Assembly: GCA_041389725.1 (NCBI GenBank)
Contig: JAWKRG010000014.1
Span: 62,001-126,000, forward strand
Reading direction: 5' to 3'
Source of the DNA: Polyangiaceae bacterium
GTDB taxonomy: Bacteria; Myxococcota_A; Polyangia; Polyangiales; Polyangiaceae
DNA: 64,000 nt
In this document: piece after piece, positions 7,008 through 15,604 of the stretch
Layout: each line of letters begins with the position of its first letter
How positions within the stretch are numbered: position 1 is the first letter of the stretch
The notes under the pieces: model-generated
Databases searched by the model: none
Seen by the model: the letters and a program-made list of their open reading frames with translations, nothing else
What the model was told of the DNA's origin: nothing
Made by a program: the position numbers and the translations under genes

Positions 7008-9680
7008 ATGGCCCAGTCAGCTGCCGAGTTGCGTACCGCATTTTTGGAGTTCTTTCGCGCGCGAAACCACGAGGTCGTGGACAGCGCACCGCTCATTCCT
7101 GCCAACGACCCGACGCTCATGTTCACGAACGCCGGCATGGTGCAATTCAAGGACGTGTTCACGGGTCGAGAGCAGCGGGGCTATCGCCGCGCCACCTCCA
7201 GTCAGAAGTGCATCCGCATCAGCGGCAAGCACAACGACTTGGAGAACGTGGGACCGTCCCCCCGACATCACACCTTCTTCGAGATGCTGGGGAACTTCAG
7301 CTTCGGTGACTATTTCAAAGAAGAAGCCATCGTCTACGGCTGGGAATTCCTGACCAAAGAGATCGGCCTCGATCCCAATCGCTTCATCCTGACCTACTTC
7401 AAGGGTGAGGAGGGCGTGCCCGCGGACGAGGTGGCGCGCGACATCTGGAAGCGCGTGACTGGCTTCTCCGACGACCGCGTGATCGGGCTCGGCATGGACG
7501 ACAATTTCTGGCAGATGGGCGACACCGGCCCGTGTGGTCCTTGTAGCGAGCTTCACTACTGCGTCGGGCCCGACATCGATCTAGGTCGTTTCGGCCAAGA
7601 GCAGACCCCCGAAGGCCACGGCTGGATGGAGGTCTGGAACCTGGTGTTCATGCAGTTCGAGCGCAGCATCGTCGACGGCGTGGCGAAGCTCGCGGAGCTG
7701 CCCGCGCCCAGCATCGACACCGGAGCGGGACTCGAGCGCCTGGCCTGCATCGTCCAGGGCAAGACGAGCAACTACGACGTGGACTTGTTGCGTGAACTGG
7801 TGAGCGTGGCGGAGCAAGCGTCGGGCAAGAGGTACGGCGCGACCATGGCGGATGACGACGTCAGCATGCGTGTGATCGCAGACCACGCGCGCACTACTGC
7901 GTTCCTGATCGGCGAAGGCGTGCTACCCGATCGCACCGGGCGCGAGTACGTGTTGCGTCGGGTGATGCGGCGCGCGATTCGCCACGGTCATCGGCTGGGC
8001 ATCGAGCGTCCTTTCTTGCACGATGTGGCCACTCGCGTGGTCGAGATCATGGGTCAGCAGTATCCGGCGCTGGTCGAGCAGCGCGAGTCCATTCGCAGCG
8101 TGGCCGAGGCGGAAGAGATCCGCTTTCGCCAGACCATCGAGCGCGGCCTCAACCTGTTGGAGGAGCGCTTCGAGGGCATGCGCGCGGCGAACAGCAAAGA
8201 GCTGGCCGGCGCGGACGCCTTTCAGCTCTACGATACCTACGGGTTTCCCTTGGATCTTACCGAGGTGATCTGTCGCGAGCGCGGCTACACCGTGGACCAG
8301 GCGGGCTACGACGCGGCGCTGGAGGAGGCTCGCAAGCGCAGTGAATTCAAGGGCATGGAGATGGCCGTCGAAGGCGTGTACCGCGAGGCCCAGGCGGCCC
8401 TGCCGTCCGAGGCCACGGTGTTCAGCGGCTACGAGCGCGACGCCGACGAGAGCAAGATCGCCGCGCTGTTGGTCGGGGGCCAGCTGAGCCAGGCCGCGGA
8501 GTCAGGACAGAGCGTGGAGGTGGTCTGCGAGCGGACGCCCTTCTATGCGGAGTCCGGCGGCCAGGTCGGTGACCAAGGCGTGATCACCGTCGGCGAGGCA
8601 CGCGTGCGAATCGCCGACACCAAGAAGCCCCTGCCGGGCTTGTGGGTGCATCGCGGCGAGGTGGAGAGCGGACGCGTGGAAGTCGGCCAGACCGCGCGGC
8701 TCAGCGTCGATCGCGCGCGGCGCGAGGCAATTCGCAAGAACCACTCCGCCACGCACCTCTTGCACTGGGCGTTGCGCGAAGTCGTCGGCAAGCACGCGCA
8801 GCAGAAGGGCTCCCTAGTGGGGCCGGATCGTCTGCGCTTCGACTTCACCCACACTCAACCCCTCAGTGGCGAAGAGCTCGCCAAGATCGAAGATCTGGTC
8901 AACACCCGCGTGCTGAACAACTCGCCGGTGCAAACCGAGGTTCTGAACATGGATGAGGCGCGCCAGCGCGGCGCCATGATGATCTTCGAGGAGAAGTACG
9001 GCGACACCGTGCGCATGCTGACCATGGCCGAGAGCGTCGAGCTGTGCGGCGGCACCCACGCCCGCGCGACCGGCGACATCGGCCTGTTCAAGATCGTGAG
9101 CGAGGGCGGCATCGCCGCCGGGGTGCGCCGCATCTTCGCGGTGACGGGCAGCGGCGCCCTGGACTACATGCGGGATCTGGAGTCGCAGATCGGCACCGCG
9201 GCGCGCGTCGCCAAGACGACGCCGGCGCAGCTGGTGGAGAAGGTCGAAAAGCTCGTGGCGGACGAACGCGCGCTGAGCAAGAAGCTGGAGGAGACCGAGC
9301 GCAAGCTCGCGACGGGCGGCGGCAGCGGCGGCATCGACGCGATGGTGGACCGCGCGCGTGAGGTGTCGGGAGTCAAGGTGCTGGGCGTGCGCACGGCGGT
9401 GACGGACCGCGGCGCGCTGCGTGAGCTGGCCGAGCAGCTGCGCGACAAGCTGGGCGACAGCGTGGTGCTGGTCGGCTCCGAAGCCGAAGGCAAAGCGCAG
9501 CTGGTGTTGACGGTCTCCAAGGGGCTCACGGCTCGCTTCAAGGCAGGCGACCTGATCCGTCCCATCGCCACCATCGTGGGTGGCTCCGGGGGCGGCCGAC
9601 CGGACCTCGCGCAAGCAGGGGGCACGCTGGTCGGCAAACTCGACGAAGCCATCGACGCGGTCTACGGCTGCGTGAACTGA
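7008..9680 (+). CDS. alaS: Alanyl-tRNA synthetase
   Basis: 890 residues, normal family length. Order: class II catalytic core (residues 1 to about 240, with DNFWQMGDTGPCGPCSE), tRNA-recognition helices, editing domain with the zinc-binding HSATHLLH and CGGTHARATGDIG motifs, then the C-terminal DHHA1-like domain ending near GGGRPDLAQAGG. Charges tRNA-Ala and hydrolyses mischarged Ser/Gly-tRNA-Ala in the cytoplasm. The ATG at 7008 is chosen because the family begins with an ELRxxFLEFF helix immediately after; a GTG 21 bases upstream is possible. All key motifs are intact. Confidence 0.97.
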   Translation: MAQSAAELRTAFLEFFRARNHEVVDSAPLIPANDPTLMFTNAGMVQFKDVFTGREQRGYRRATSSQKCIRISGKHNDLENVGPSPRHHTFFEMLGNFSFGDYFKEEAIVYGWEFLTKEIGLDPNRFILTYFKGEEGVPADEVARDIWKRVTGFSDDRVIGLGMDDNFWQMGDTGPCGPCSELHYCVGPDIDLGRFGQEQTPEGHGWMEVWNLVFMQFERSIVDGVAKLAELPAPSIDTGAGLERLACIVQGKTSNYDVDLLRELVSVAEQASGKRYGATMADDDVSMRVIADHARTTAFLIGEGVLPDRTGREYVLRRVMRRAIRHGHRLGIERPFLHDVATRVVEIMGQQYPALVEQRESIRSVAEAEEIRFRQTIERGLNLLEERFEGMRAANSKELAGADAFQLYDTYGFPLDLTEVICRERGYTVDQAGYDAALEEARKRSEFKGMEMAVEGVYREAQAALPSEATVFSGYERDADESKIAALLVGGQLSQAAESGQSVEVVCERTPFYAESGGQVGDQGVITVGEARVRIADTKKPLPGLWVHRGEVESGRVEVGQTARLSVDRARREAIRKNHSATHLLHWALREVVGKHAQQKGSLVGPDRLRFDFTHTQPLSGEELAKIEDLVNTRVLNNSPVQTEVLNMDEARQRGAMMIFEEKYGDTVRMLTMAESVELCGGTHARATGDIGLFKIVSEGGIAAGVRRIFAVTGSGALDYMRDLESQIGTAARVAKTTPAQLVEKVEKLVADERALSKKLEETERKLATGGGSGGIDAMVDRAREVSGVKVLGVRTAVTDRGALRELAEQLRDKLGDSVVLVGSEAEGKAQLVLTVSKGLTARFKAGDLIRPIATIVGGSGGGRPDLAQAGGTLVGKLDEAIDAVYGCVN

Positions 9681-9692
9681 GTGCGCGCGAGC

Positions 9693-9816
9693 GCGGGGCG
9701 GCAGCGGGTTTGCGACCCGCGGCTCGCGTGACAAGCGTAGCCACCCGCGGCGGCGGGGCGACAGCGGGCTTGCGACCCGCGGCGGGCGCCACAAGCGTTA
9801 GCGACCCGAGGCGGGC
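9693..9816. repeat. Two ~60-bp GC-rich tandem units after alaS
   Basis: Two imperfect copies begin near 9693 and 9753, each with GCGACCCGCGGC and ACAAGCGT. They start the repeat-rich, gene-free stretch that runs to about 10.7 kb. Confidence 0.65.
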
Positions 9817-9837
9817 GCCGACTCCTGAATTCCCACT

Positions 9838-9959
9838 CAACCGCGCGACGCCCACGTCCGAAGCGTCGTCCCGCCCGAGGGGTGGGAGTCGGAACGAATC
9901 TTCGCAACTGAATCGCAGCGTTTGCCGAACACAGAGCCCACCCGCCCAGGGAAGATCTG
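9838..9959. repeat. 122-bp direct repeat, left copy (HNH island boundary)
   Basis: This segment recurs almost identically at 12902-13024, with one substitution (AAGCG versus ACGCG) and one extra C in the second copy. It runs from CAACCGCGCGACGCCCACGT to GGGAAGATCTG. The two copies enclose the hairpin repeats and the DUF222/HNH gene, and the sequence immediately outside each copy differs. It is too long for a typical target-site duplication, so it is more likely a repeat family member or a recombination product. Confidence 0.9.
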
Positions 9960-10020
9960 TTCGCAGCGTGTGCGCCAACTCACATGGCATGCGCCCACCG
10001 TCTAGGGTGCGTCGCGCGGC

Positions 10021-10480
10021 AGTGCATTCGCCAGCGCGCCAGCGCAGGAGTGCGATGCCAAGCTCATGCCCGCGACGCCTTCGCCAGCGCGCCAGCGCAG
10101 TAGTGCGACGCCAAGCTCATGCCCGCGACGCCTTCGCCAGCGCGCCAGCGCAGGAGTGCGATGCCAAGCTCATGCCCGCGCCGCCTTCGCCAGCGAAAGT
10201 AGTGCGACGCCAAGCTCATGCCCGCGCCGCGTTCGCCAGCGAAGGTAGTGCGACGCCAAGCTCATGCCCGCGCCGCCTTCGCCAGCGAAGGTAGTGCGAC
10301 ATCACGCTGGTGCCCTCGGGCCGCCTTCGCCAGCGCGCCAGCGAAGTAGTGCGACGCTGGTACCCGCGAGCCGCTTTCTCCAAGGAAGGAAGTGCGCCGT
10401 CGCGCCAGGGAGACATTCGCCAAGCGATGCAAGCGCGCCGTCGCGCCAAGGAAGCATTCGCCAAGCTGGCGCGCGCCCCA
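10021..10480. repeat. Hairpin-forming 53/46-bp tandem repeats
   Basis: Units begin with TTCGCCAGCG at 10027, 10080, 10133, 10186, 10232, 10278 and 10326: spacing 53 bp for the first three, then 46-48 bp. From the fourth unit on, most contain the perfect palindrome CCTTCGC-CA-GCGAAGG or a near copy. Degenerate units continue to about 10480. There are no unique spacers and no cas genes, so this is not CRISPR. The array ends about 250 bases before the HNH gene. Confidence 0.85.
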
Positions 10481-10727
10481 TGTGCACGCCCGCCGGAAAA
10501 AGGAGATCTCGCATGTCGATTCATGTTGACGACCCTTTGAGCGCGCAGCGCGAGATCGACGCGTGCCGTCCCACGAACGGGCCGTGCGACCGCAACGTTG
10601 CGCCCTGCGTGGCCTTCGAAACGAAATCGCTTTCGCCGTCGTCGAGGGCGACGAAAACGCACTGGCGCGGCGCCCACGAAGTCGAAATTTCCCGTGGTAT
10701 GCCGAAGGGAGGAAAGGGGGTGGCACG

Positions 10728-12782
10728 GTGGCCATCGAAGGGAAGGAATCGCCGAGCCAGGTCAGATGCCTGGTGACGCCATGGTGTTTCAGTGAGGACG
10801 CTTTGGACACGGACACCGAGTCGATCGCTCGTCCAGCAAGCACGCGCGACCTCGGCGAAACGCTCGCGGCTCTATCCAACGCCGAACTTTGGACCCGCAC
10901 ACTTGCATCGAACGCTCGGCGCCGCCGCGCCATCGCGTTGCTGGTCGCGCACGTAGCGGAAGTGGAGCGTCGCCAGCTTCACTTGCGAGAGGGATACTCC
11001 TCACTCTACGACTTCTGCCTGCGTGGTCTCGGCATGAGCGAAGGCGAGGCACACCGTAGCATCTCGAGCGCTCGCGTCGCGAGGCGCTTTCCGATCGCGG
11101 TCGGGATGCTAGCCGACGGACGCCTGCACCTGACCGGGTTGTCGCTCCTGGCGAATCGACTCACCGAGAGCAACCACGCAGCGTTGCTCGAGGAGGCTTG
11201 CGGCAAGACCAAGGCGGAGATCCAAGTGGTGCTAGCGCGTTGGTTTCCAAGGCCTGACGTGCCTGACCAAGTCGAGTTGCTCGAGACCGGTGATTGGCGC
11301 GGCGGCTCGAACGAAACAGGGACCAAGTCGGCAGCTGAATTGGATCACTGTGGTGGCGTGCGTCCGGGGTTTTCCTTCGCGAGTGGCACGCAGACGGCGG
11401 CGCCGAGACTGCTCGAGTGCGTCGGTCACGAGAGCCCTGGGTTTAGCGATGGCGGAGCTCGAGACTCGGCGATGGGGAATGCTCGCGGCCCGGCCCCCCA
11501 CGACCGCATCGAGCCACGCTCCGCCGAACGCTTCGCAATTCGCTTCAGCGCGAGCGCCGCTTTCAAGGCCAAGCTCGACCACGCGCGCGACTTGATGAGC
11601 CATGTTGGCCGCGGCCTGGAGACCGTATTCGAGCGCGCGCTCGACTTGCTGATCGCCGAGCGCGAGAACAAGTGTTGGGGCAAGACCGACAAGCCGCGGC
11701 GCAGCGCAGGCGCGAAACACGGAGCGCCGACGCGCCAGTCGAAGCGAGAAGTGTACGAGCGGGATGCCGGTCAGTGCACCTACGTGTCTCCCGCTGGCGT
11801 GCACTGCACTGCAAGAGCATTCCTGAACTTCGACCACATCAAGGAGCGTGCGAACGGTGGCGGGGGTGCAGCCGACAACGGGCAACTGCTGTGCGCCGCG
11901 CACAATCAGATGCGTGCGCGCCAAACCTTTGGCGATGCGTTCATGGACGACAGAATCGCACGCCGCCGCTGCAGGAAGAAGGCGCTCGCCGCGGATCTCG
12001 ATCCTGTCGATGGGACGTCCTCGGCAGAATGCATTCAGGCCACTTCACATTCCGTTGAATGTTTGGGCGACGGCGTCAGCGACCCGTCGCCGGATGCGCC
12101 GGAGGGCGCAGACTCTGGCGCCCTGGGTGCTTCGCCCGATGTCAGCATGTGCCCGGGCGAGGCCGCCGAGGTGGACGTTGGCGAAGCTCGAGCTGGCGAA
12201 AGTGCAACCGCGATGAACATCCGCCAGCGAAGGTCGAACACGTTCGATGACAACGATGGGCAAGACGCCACCGCGATGAACATCCGCCAGCGAAGGTCGA
12301 ACGCTTGCGATGCCTTCGGCGGCGAGCAACACGCCACCGCGGAGAGCATTCGCCAGCGAAGGTCGAACGCCTTCGATGACTTCGACGGCGAGCAACACGC
12401 CACCGCAGGTGAGCGAGTTGGTAGCGGGTCTGCAATCTGCCGACAGAATCCCCTCGTGAACGCGGGGATCCCTCAGTGCCAGCGAGGGTCGAACGCGTTC
12501 GATGACTCTGACGGCGAGCAACACGCCACCGCGATGAACATCCGCCAGCGAAGGTCGAAGCCGACGAGCGTTGCTGACCTTCCGAAACATGCGTCGAGCC
12601 TGGATGCCGCGGCGCTTCCGATCACTCCAGTGCAGCAGGCCAAGCTGGTCGCCGCACTCACCGCCATGGGCTTCAGGAAGAGCGAGTGCCGCAGAGCGGT
12701 TGTCGAACTCTCGTCTTGCGGAGACGCCCTCACGATGGACCTGCTGATCCGCCGCGCCTTGGCTCTGCTCGTTCCCGGATAG
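10728..12782 (+). CDS. DUF222/13E12-like protein with HNH endonuclease domain
   Basis: About 684 residues from the GTG at 10728, which follows a strong purine-rich ribosome site (GGAGGAAAGGGGG); the frame opens upstream to 10563. An N-terminal helical DUF222-type domain (ELWTRTLASNARRR to about ARWFPRP) is followed by a low-complexity linker and an HNH nuclease domain: RDAGQCTYVSPAGVHC, then FDHIKERANGGG and LCAAHNQMRARQ, giving the metal-binding His residues and zinc Cys. Next come repeated 21-22-residue units (about 12205-12560), then a C-terminal RuvA-tail/UBA-like helical domain (ALTAMGFRKSECRRAV). Presumed DNA nuclease; target unknown. Such genes are often multicopy in Polyangia. Flanking repeats suggest the locus has moved or amplified. 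Confidence 0.85.
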   Translation: MAIEGKESPSQVRCLVTPWCFSEDALDTDTESIARPASTRDLGETLAALSNAELWTRTLASNARRRRAIALLVAHVAEVERRQLHLREGYSSLYDFCLRGLGMSEGEAHRSISSARVARRFPIAVGMLADGRLHLTGLSLLANRLTESNHAALLEEACGKTKAEIQVVLARWFPRPDVPDQVELLETGDWRGGSNETGTKSAAELDHCGGVRPGFSFASGTQTAAPRLLECVGHESPGFSDGGARDSAMGNARGPAPHDRIEPRSAERFAIRFSASAAFKAKLDHARDLMSHVGRGLETVFERALDLLIAERENKCWGKTDKPRRSAGAKHGAPTRQSKREVYERDAGQCTYVSPAGVHCTARAFLNFDHIKERANGGGGAADNGQLLCAAHNQMRARQTFGDAFMDDRIARRRCRKKALAADLDPVDGTSSAECIQATSHSVECLGDGVSDPSPDAPEGADSGALGASPDVSMCPGEAAEVDVGEARAGESATAMNIRQRRSNTFDDNDGQDATAMNIRQRRSNACDAFGGEQHATAESIRQRRSNAFDDFDGEQHATAGERVGSGSAICRQNPLVNAGIPQCQRGSNAFDDSDGEQHATAMNIRQRRSKPTSVADLPKHASSLDAAALPITPVQQAKLVAALTAMGFRKSECRRAVVELSSCGDALTMDLLIRRALALLVPG
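12205..12590 (+). repeat. Intragenic repeats in the HNH gene
   Basis: Units of about 63-66 bp encode variants of IRQRRSNAFDDFDGEQHATA. Three are consecutive, one is expanded by an inserted segment (12412-12485), and a final half-unit follows. Each unit carries CGCCAGCGAAGGTCGAA, which shares the CGCCAGCGAAGG core with the hairpin repeats upstream of the gene. The units therefore look like intergenic repeat copies captured into the reading frame. Confidence 0.85.
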
Positions 12783-12901
12783 CGCGCGCGGATTCAGGTT
12801 TGTTGGGTCTCGCCCCTCGGCGGCTCGGCTCGCGCCTCCCGCACTGCGAAACAAGTCCGCGTGGAACGGGCGCACCACGCATCGATGCCTATGTTTCAGC
12901 A

Positions 12902-13024
12902 CAACCGCGCGACGCCCACGTCCGACGCGTCGTCCCGCCCCGAGGGGTGGGAGTCGGAACGAATCTTCGCAACTGAATCGCAGCGTTTGCCGAACACAGA
13001 GCCCACCCGCCCAGGGAAGATCTG
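12902..13024. repeat. 122-bp direct repeat, right copy (HNH island boundary)
   Basis: Matches 9838-9959 except for one substitution and one extra C. It is followed by two tandem units containing CTTGAAGCAGnCGCACCCGC (about 13025-13085), which are not next to the left copy. It sits about 120 bases after the HNH stop codon. Confidence 0.9.
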
Positions 13025-13176
13025 CTTGAAGCAGCCGCACCCGCTCAGGATCTCCTTGAAGCAGTCGCACCCGCCCAAGGGAAGAGCTGCGCGCTCGGCG
13101 CGCCGCCTGAGTGGTGCTGCGGCGGAGCGACAACGATGCCCCGTCCGTGGTGAGGCCATGAAGCGGGCAGCGCGCA

Positions 13177-13320
13177 AATCCGAGGACCACGCTCGCTGGC
13201 GTCCCGAGAGCGAGGGTTGGCGCAAGTCGGAGGACTACGCTCGCTGGCTCCCGAGAGCGAGGGTTGGCGCAAGTCGGAGGACTACGTTCGCTGGCGTCCC
13301 CAGAGCGAGGGTTCCCGAAC
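13177..13320. repeat. ~48-bp tandem repeat with hairpin core
   Basis: Three units start near 13182, 13230 and 13277 with GAGGACnACGnTCGCTGG and end in GAGAGCGAGGGTTGGCGCAA. Arms CTCGCT and AGCGAG within each unit can pair. The last unit overlaps the 3' end of murB on the other strand. The stretch 12783-13281 otherwise holds no gene I can support. Confidence 0.8.
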
Positions 13321-14337
13321 TAGCTCCACGCCGAACTGCTCGGCGACGCGCTCGCGGATGATCGCGGCGAGGGCGAGCACGTCGCTGGCGGTGCCTGCGG
13401 CGCCAGCGACGAGGGCAAGGGCGTGCTTGTCCGAGATCTGTGCGCTGCCGTGCTGAAGCCCCTTCTCGCAGCCGGACCGTTCGATGAGCCAGGCAGCGCT
13501 GAGCTTCACTCGGCCGTCGGGCTCGGGGAACGCGGGCATGTCTTTGCCCGCCTTGGCAGCGCGCGCCACCTGTTCAGCCAGCGCGGCATCCACCACGGGG
13601 TTCAGGAAGAAGGAGCCGCAGCTCTTGCTCATGGGATCCGCGGCATCGACCACCATGCTCTTGCTGCGCCGCAGTTCGAGTACGCAGTCGCGCACTTGCT
13701 GCAAGGTCGGCGCGCTCATGCCTCGGGCGCTGAGGGTCTTCGAAAGCTCTGGGTAGCGAACGGCGGGTGAGCCTTGGCGCCGCAAGCGATAGCTCACGGA
13801 CAGCACGACGAAACGATCGTCGCGTCGCCGCTTGAACATGCTGTCACGATAGGAGAATTCACACTGCCGCCGACTCAAGTGGACGACCTCGCGCTCCTCG
13901 CGGTCGTAGCAGGTGACGTTCTCGATCGTCTCGGACACATCCTGGCCGTAGGCACCCACGTTCTGGATTGGCGTGGCGCCAACGCAGCCGGGGATCCCGC
14001 TCAGGCATTCGATGCCCGCGAGGCCTTTTTCCGTGGCGCGGGCCACGAGCCCATCCCAGGACTCGCCCGCTCCGGCGTTGACCAACACCTGATTGCCTTG
14101 GTCCTCCCAGCGAATGCCGGTGAGTGCCACCTGCACCACGAGCCCCGGCACGCCGTCGTCGTCGACGACGACGTTGCTGCCACCACCCAAGAGATGAACG
14201 GGTAGCCGCTGTCGCTCGGCCCACTCCAGCGCCTCCGTCAGCTCTTCCAGCGTGCCAACGCGGACGAAGTGATCGGCGACGCCGCCGACGCCGAGGGTGG
14301 TCAACGGGGCGAGCGCAACTTCGGTCGCAAACTCCAC
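13282..14337 (-). CDS. murB: UDP-N-acetylenolpyruvoylglucosamine reductase
   Basis: 351 residues, type I MurB. FAD-binding PCMH-type N-terminal domain with TTLGVGG near the start and LLGGGSNVVV. YRDSMFK in the substrate-binding region and SKSCGSFFLNP carry the catalytic Ser that protonates the enolpyruvyl group; a C-terminal Glu lies in REPSLWG. Catalyses the NADPH-dependent step making UDP-MurNAc in the cytoplasm for peptidoglycan. It stands apart from a dcw cluster. A small conserved-looking gene lies 49 bases upstream on the same strand and may be cotranscribed. The 3' end carries part of a tandem repeat from the neighbouring spacer. Confidence 0.95.
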   Translation of the reverse strand: MEFATEVALAPLTTLGVGGVADHFVRVGTLEELTEALEWAERQRLPVHLLGGGSNVVVDDDGVPGLVVQVALTGIRWEDQGNQVLVNAGAGESWDGLVARATEKGLAGIECLSGIPGCVGATPIQNVGAYGQDVSETIENVTCYDREEREVVHLSRRQCEFSYRDSMFKRRRDDRFVVLSVSYRLRRQGSPAVRYPELSKTLSARGMSAPTLQQVRDCVLELRRSKSMVVDAADPMSKSCGSFFLNPVVDAALAEQVARAAKAGKDMPAFPEPDGRVKLSAAWLIERSGCEKGLQHGSAQISDKHALALVAGAAGTASDVLALAAIIRERVAEQFGVELVREPSLWGRQRT

Positions 14338-14386
14338 GGGCTCTCAATACCACGGTCGGCCGCGATTCGAAGCCGTCGTCGACTCG

Positions 14387-14758
14387 TCAGCGGCGCGCCC
14401 GAGTGCGCCGCAAGCCGGGTTTCGGCCCCAGTAGGGACTGCAGCCCTTGTCGCGGCAGCGGCTCGGCACCACTCGCGAGGCGAGTGCGCCGCCGCGCCGC
14501 GATCTCCAGCACCGCGCGGGCAGTTTCGGTCAGCGCCTCCCGATCGAAGGCGAGCCCACTATCCGTGATGGCCTCGGCTAGAGTGCCGGCGCGGTCGACC
14601 GCTGGCTGCTTCTGATCCAAGAGGATCATGCTCTTGCCGTTGACGCGGCAAAGCCCGCCTGAGCCTCGCGTCGGCAGCCGCATGGCGACCACGCGCACTT
14701 CAATCCCCAAACCGCGTGCGGTCTTCGTCAGCTCGTCGACCAAGGCCCGTGGATCCAC
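14387..14758 (-). CDS. Small hypothetical protein upstream of murB
   Basis: About 123 residues from the GTG at 14758; a TTG 9 bases earlier is also possible. No signal or membrane segment. The first ~60 residues alternate helix and strand (VDELTKTARGLGIEVRVV, then GKSMILLDQKQPAVDRAGTL), which fits a small folded alpha/beta domain; the tail is Arg-rich. I do not recognise the family. It probably leads a short operon with murB. Codon use looks like the neighbouring genes, which supports it being real. Confidence 0.6.
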   Translation of the reverse strand: MDPRALVDELTKTARGLGIEVRVVAMRLPTRGSGGLCRVNGKSMILLDQKQPAVDRAGTLAEAITDSGLAFDREALTETARAVLEIAARRRTRLASGAEPLPRQGLQSLLGPKPGLRRTRARR

Positions 14759-14883
14759 TCCGCCCAAGCCTCAGTGTAGCTCTCCGGGGGCAGAGGCGCC
14801 CGTGACTGCAATTTCTCAGCTAATCCGCGGCATTGCGCAGCCAGCTAGGCGGTGGTGCGGTTGCCGAGCTAGGGTCCCGCGCC

Positions 14884-15435
14884 ATGCACAAATACTCCTT
14901 GGGCCGCTCGCGGCTGGAGTTGGTCGTGGGTGACATCACTCGCGCCGAGACCGACGCCATCGCCAACGCAGCCAACTCTCTGCTGATGGGCGGGGGAGGC
15001 GTGGACGGTGCGATCCATCGTGCGGCGGGGCCGGAGCTGTTGGATGCGTTGCGTGACATCAAGCGCACGCTGCCCGGTGGAGCACTCGAGACGGGGCGTG
15101 CCGTGCTCACCGAGGGGTTCGGGCTCACTGCCCGCTGGGTCATCCACTGCGTCGGACCCATCTACACCCGAGAAGGGGAGGCGGCGCCGGAGCTCCTTGC
15201 TGCTTGCTATCGATCTGCGCTCGAGTTGTGTCGCGAGCGTGCGATCGACTCGGTTGCGTTCCCATCCATCAGCACGGGGGTCTATGGCTACCCGGTTTCG
15301 GAGGCCGCACCGGTCGCCCTCGAGGCGGTTCGGCGCGCCCTCGACGAGGGTGGTCCCACGCTGTGCCAGTTCGTCTTGTTCGACGAGCCAACCCTCGCGG
15401 CCTACGCCACGGCAGCTGAAAAAACGCTGCAGTGA
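14884..15435 (+). CDS. Macrodomain ADP-ribose-binding protein
   Basis: 183 residues, a stand-alone macrodomain. It has the nucleotide-pocket segment GDITRAETDAIANAANS, the Gly-rich loop MGGGGVDGAIHRAAGP and the second loop FPSISTGVYGYP, all intact. Family members bind ADP-ribose and many hydrolyse O-acetyl-ADP-ribose or remove ADP-ribose from proteins or nucleic acids. The ATG at 14884 is chosen because the domain begins within ten residues. Closest in layout to the YmdB/MacroD class; the in vivo substrate is not indicated by the neighbours. Confidence 0.92.
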   Translation: MHKYSLGRSRLELVVGDITRAETDAIANAANSLLMGGGGVDGAIHRAAGPELLDALRDIKRTLPGGALETGRAVLTEGFGLTARWVIHCVGPIYTREGEAAPELLAACYRSALELCRERAIDSVAFPSISTGVYGYPVSEAAPVALEAVRRALDEGGPTLCQFVLFDEPTLAAYATAAEKTLQ

Positions 15436-15604
15436 GGCTGTGGGGCGCACCGGCGGGCGAGAATCCTTCCGCCCGGCAGGGGTGCCATGCTATTTCCCCA
15501 CGCGTCCGGGCGTCCGGCCGGCGGCGGGAGCCATGCTTCCCCGGCGCGGACGATGGCCTGGCAGCGACAACACAGGGTTGTCAGAAACAGGAAGACGATG
15601 ATTC

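Noticed and set aside
8814..9794. Long minus-strand open frame opposite alaS
   Set aside because: Its product is His/Ala/Arg-rich shadow sequence, fully antisense to a complete and well-supported alaS.
10021..10480. CRISPR array
   Set aside because: The units are tandem with no unique spacers, the period shifts between 53 and 46 bp, and there are no cas genes nearby.
12045..13190. 381-codon minus-strand frame with repeated peptides after the HNH gene
   Set aside because: It reads the HNH intragenic repeats and the 122-bp repeat in antisense; the repetition comes from the DNA repeats, not from a protein.
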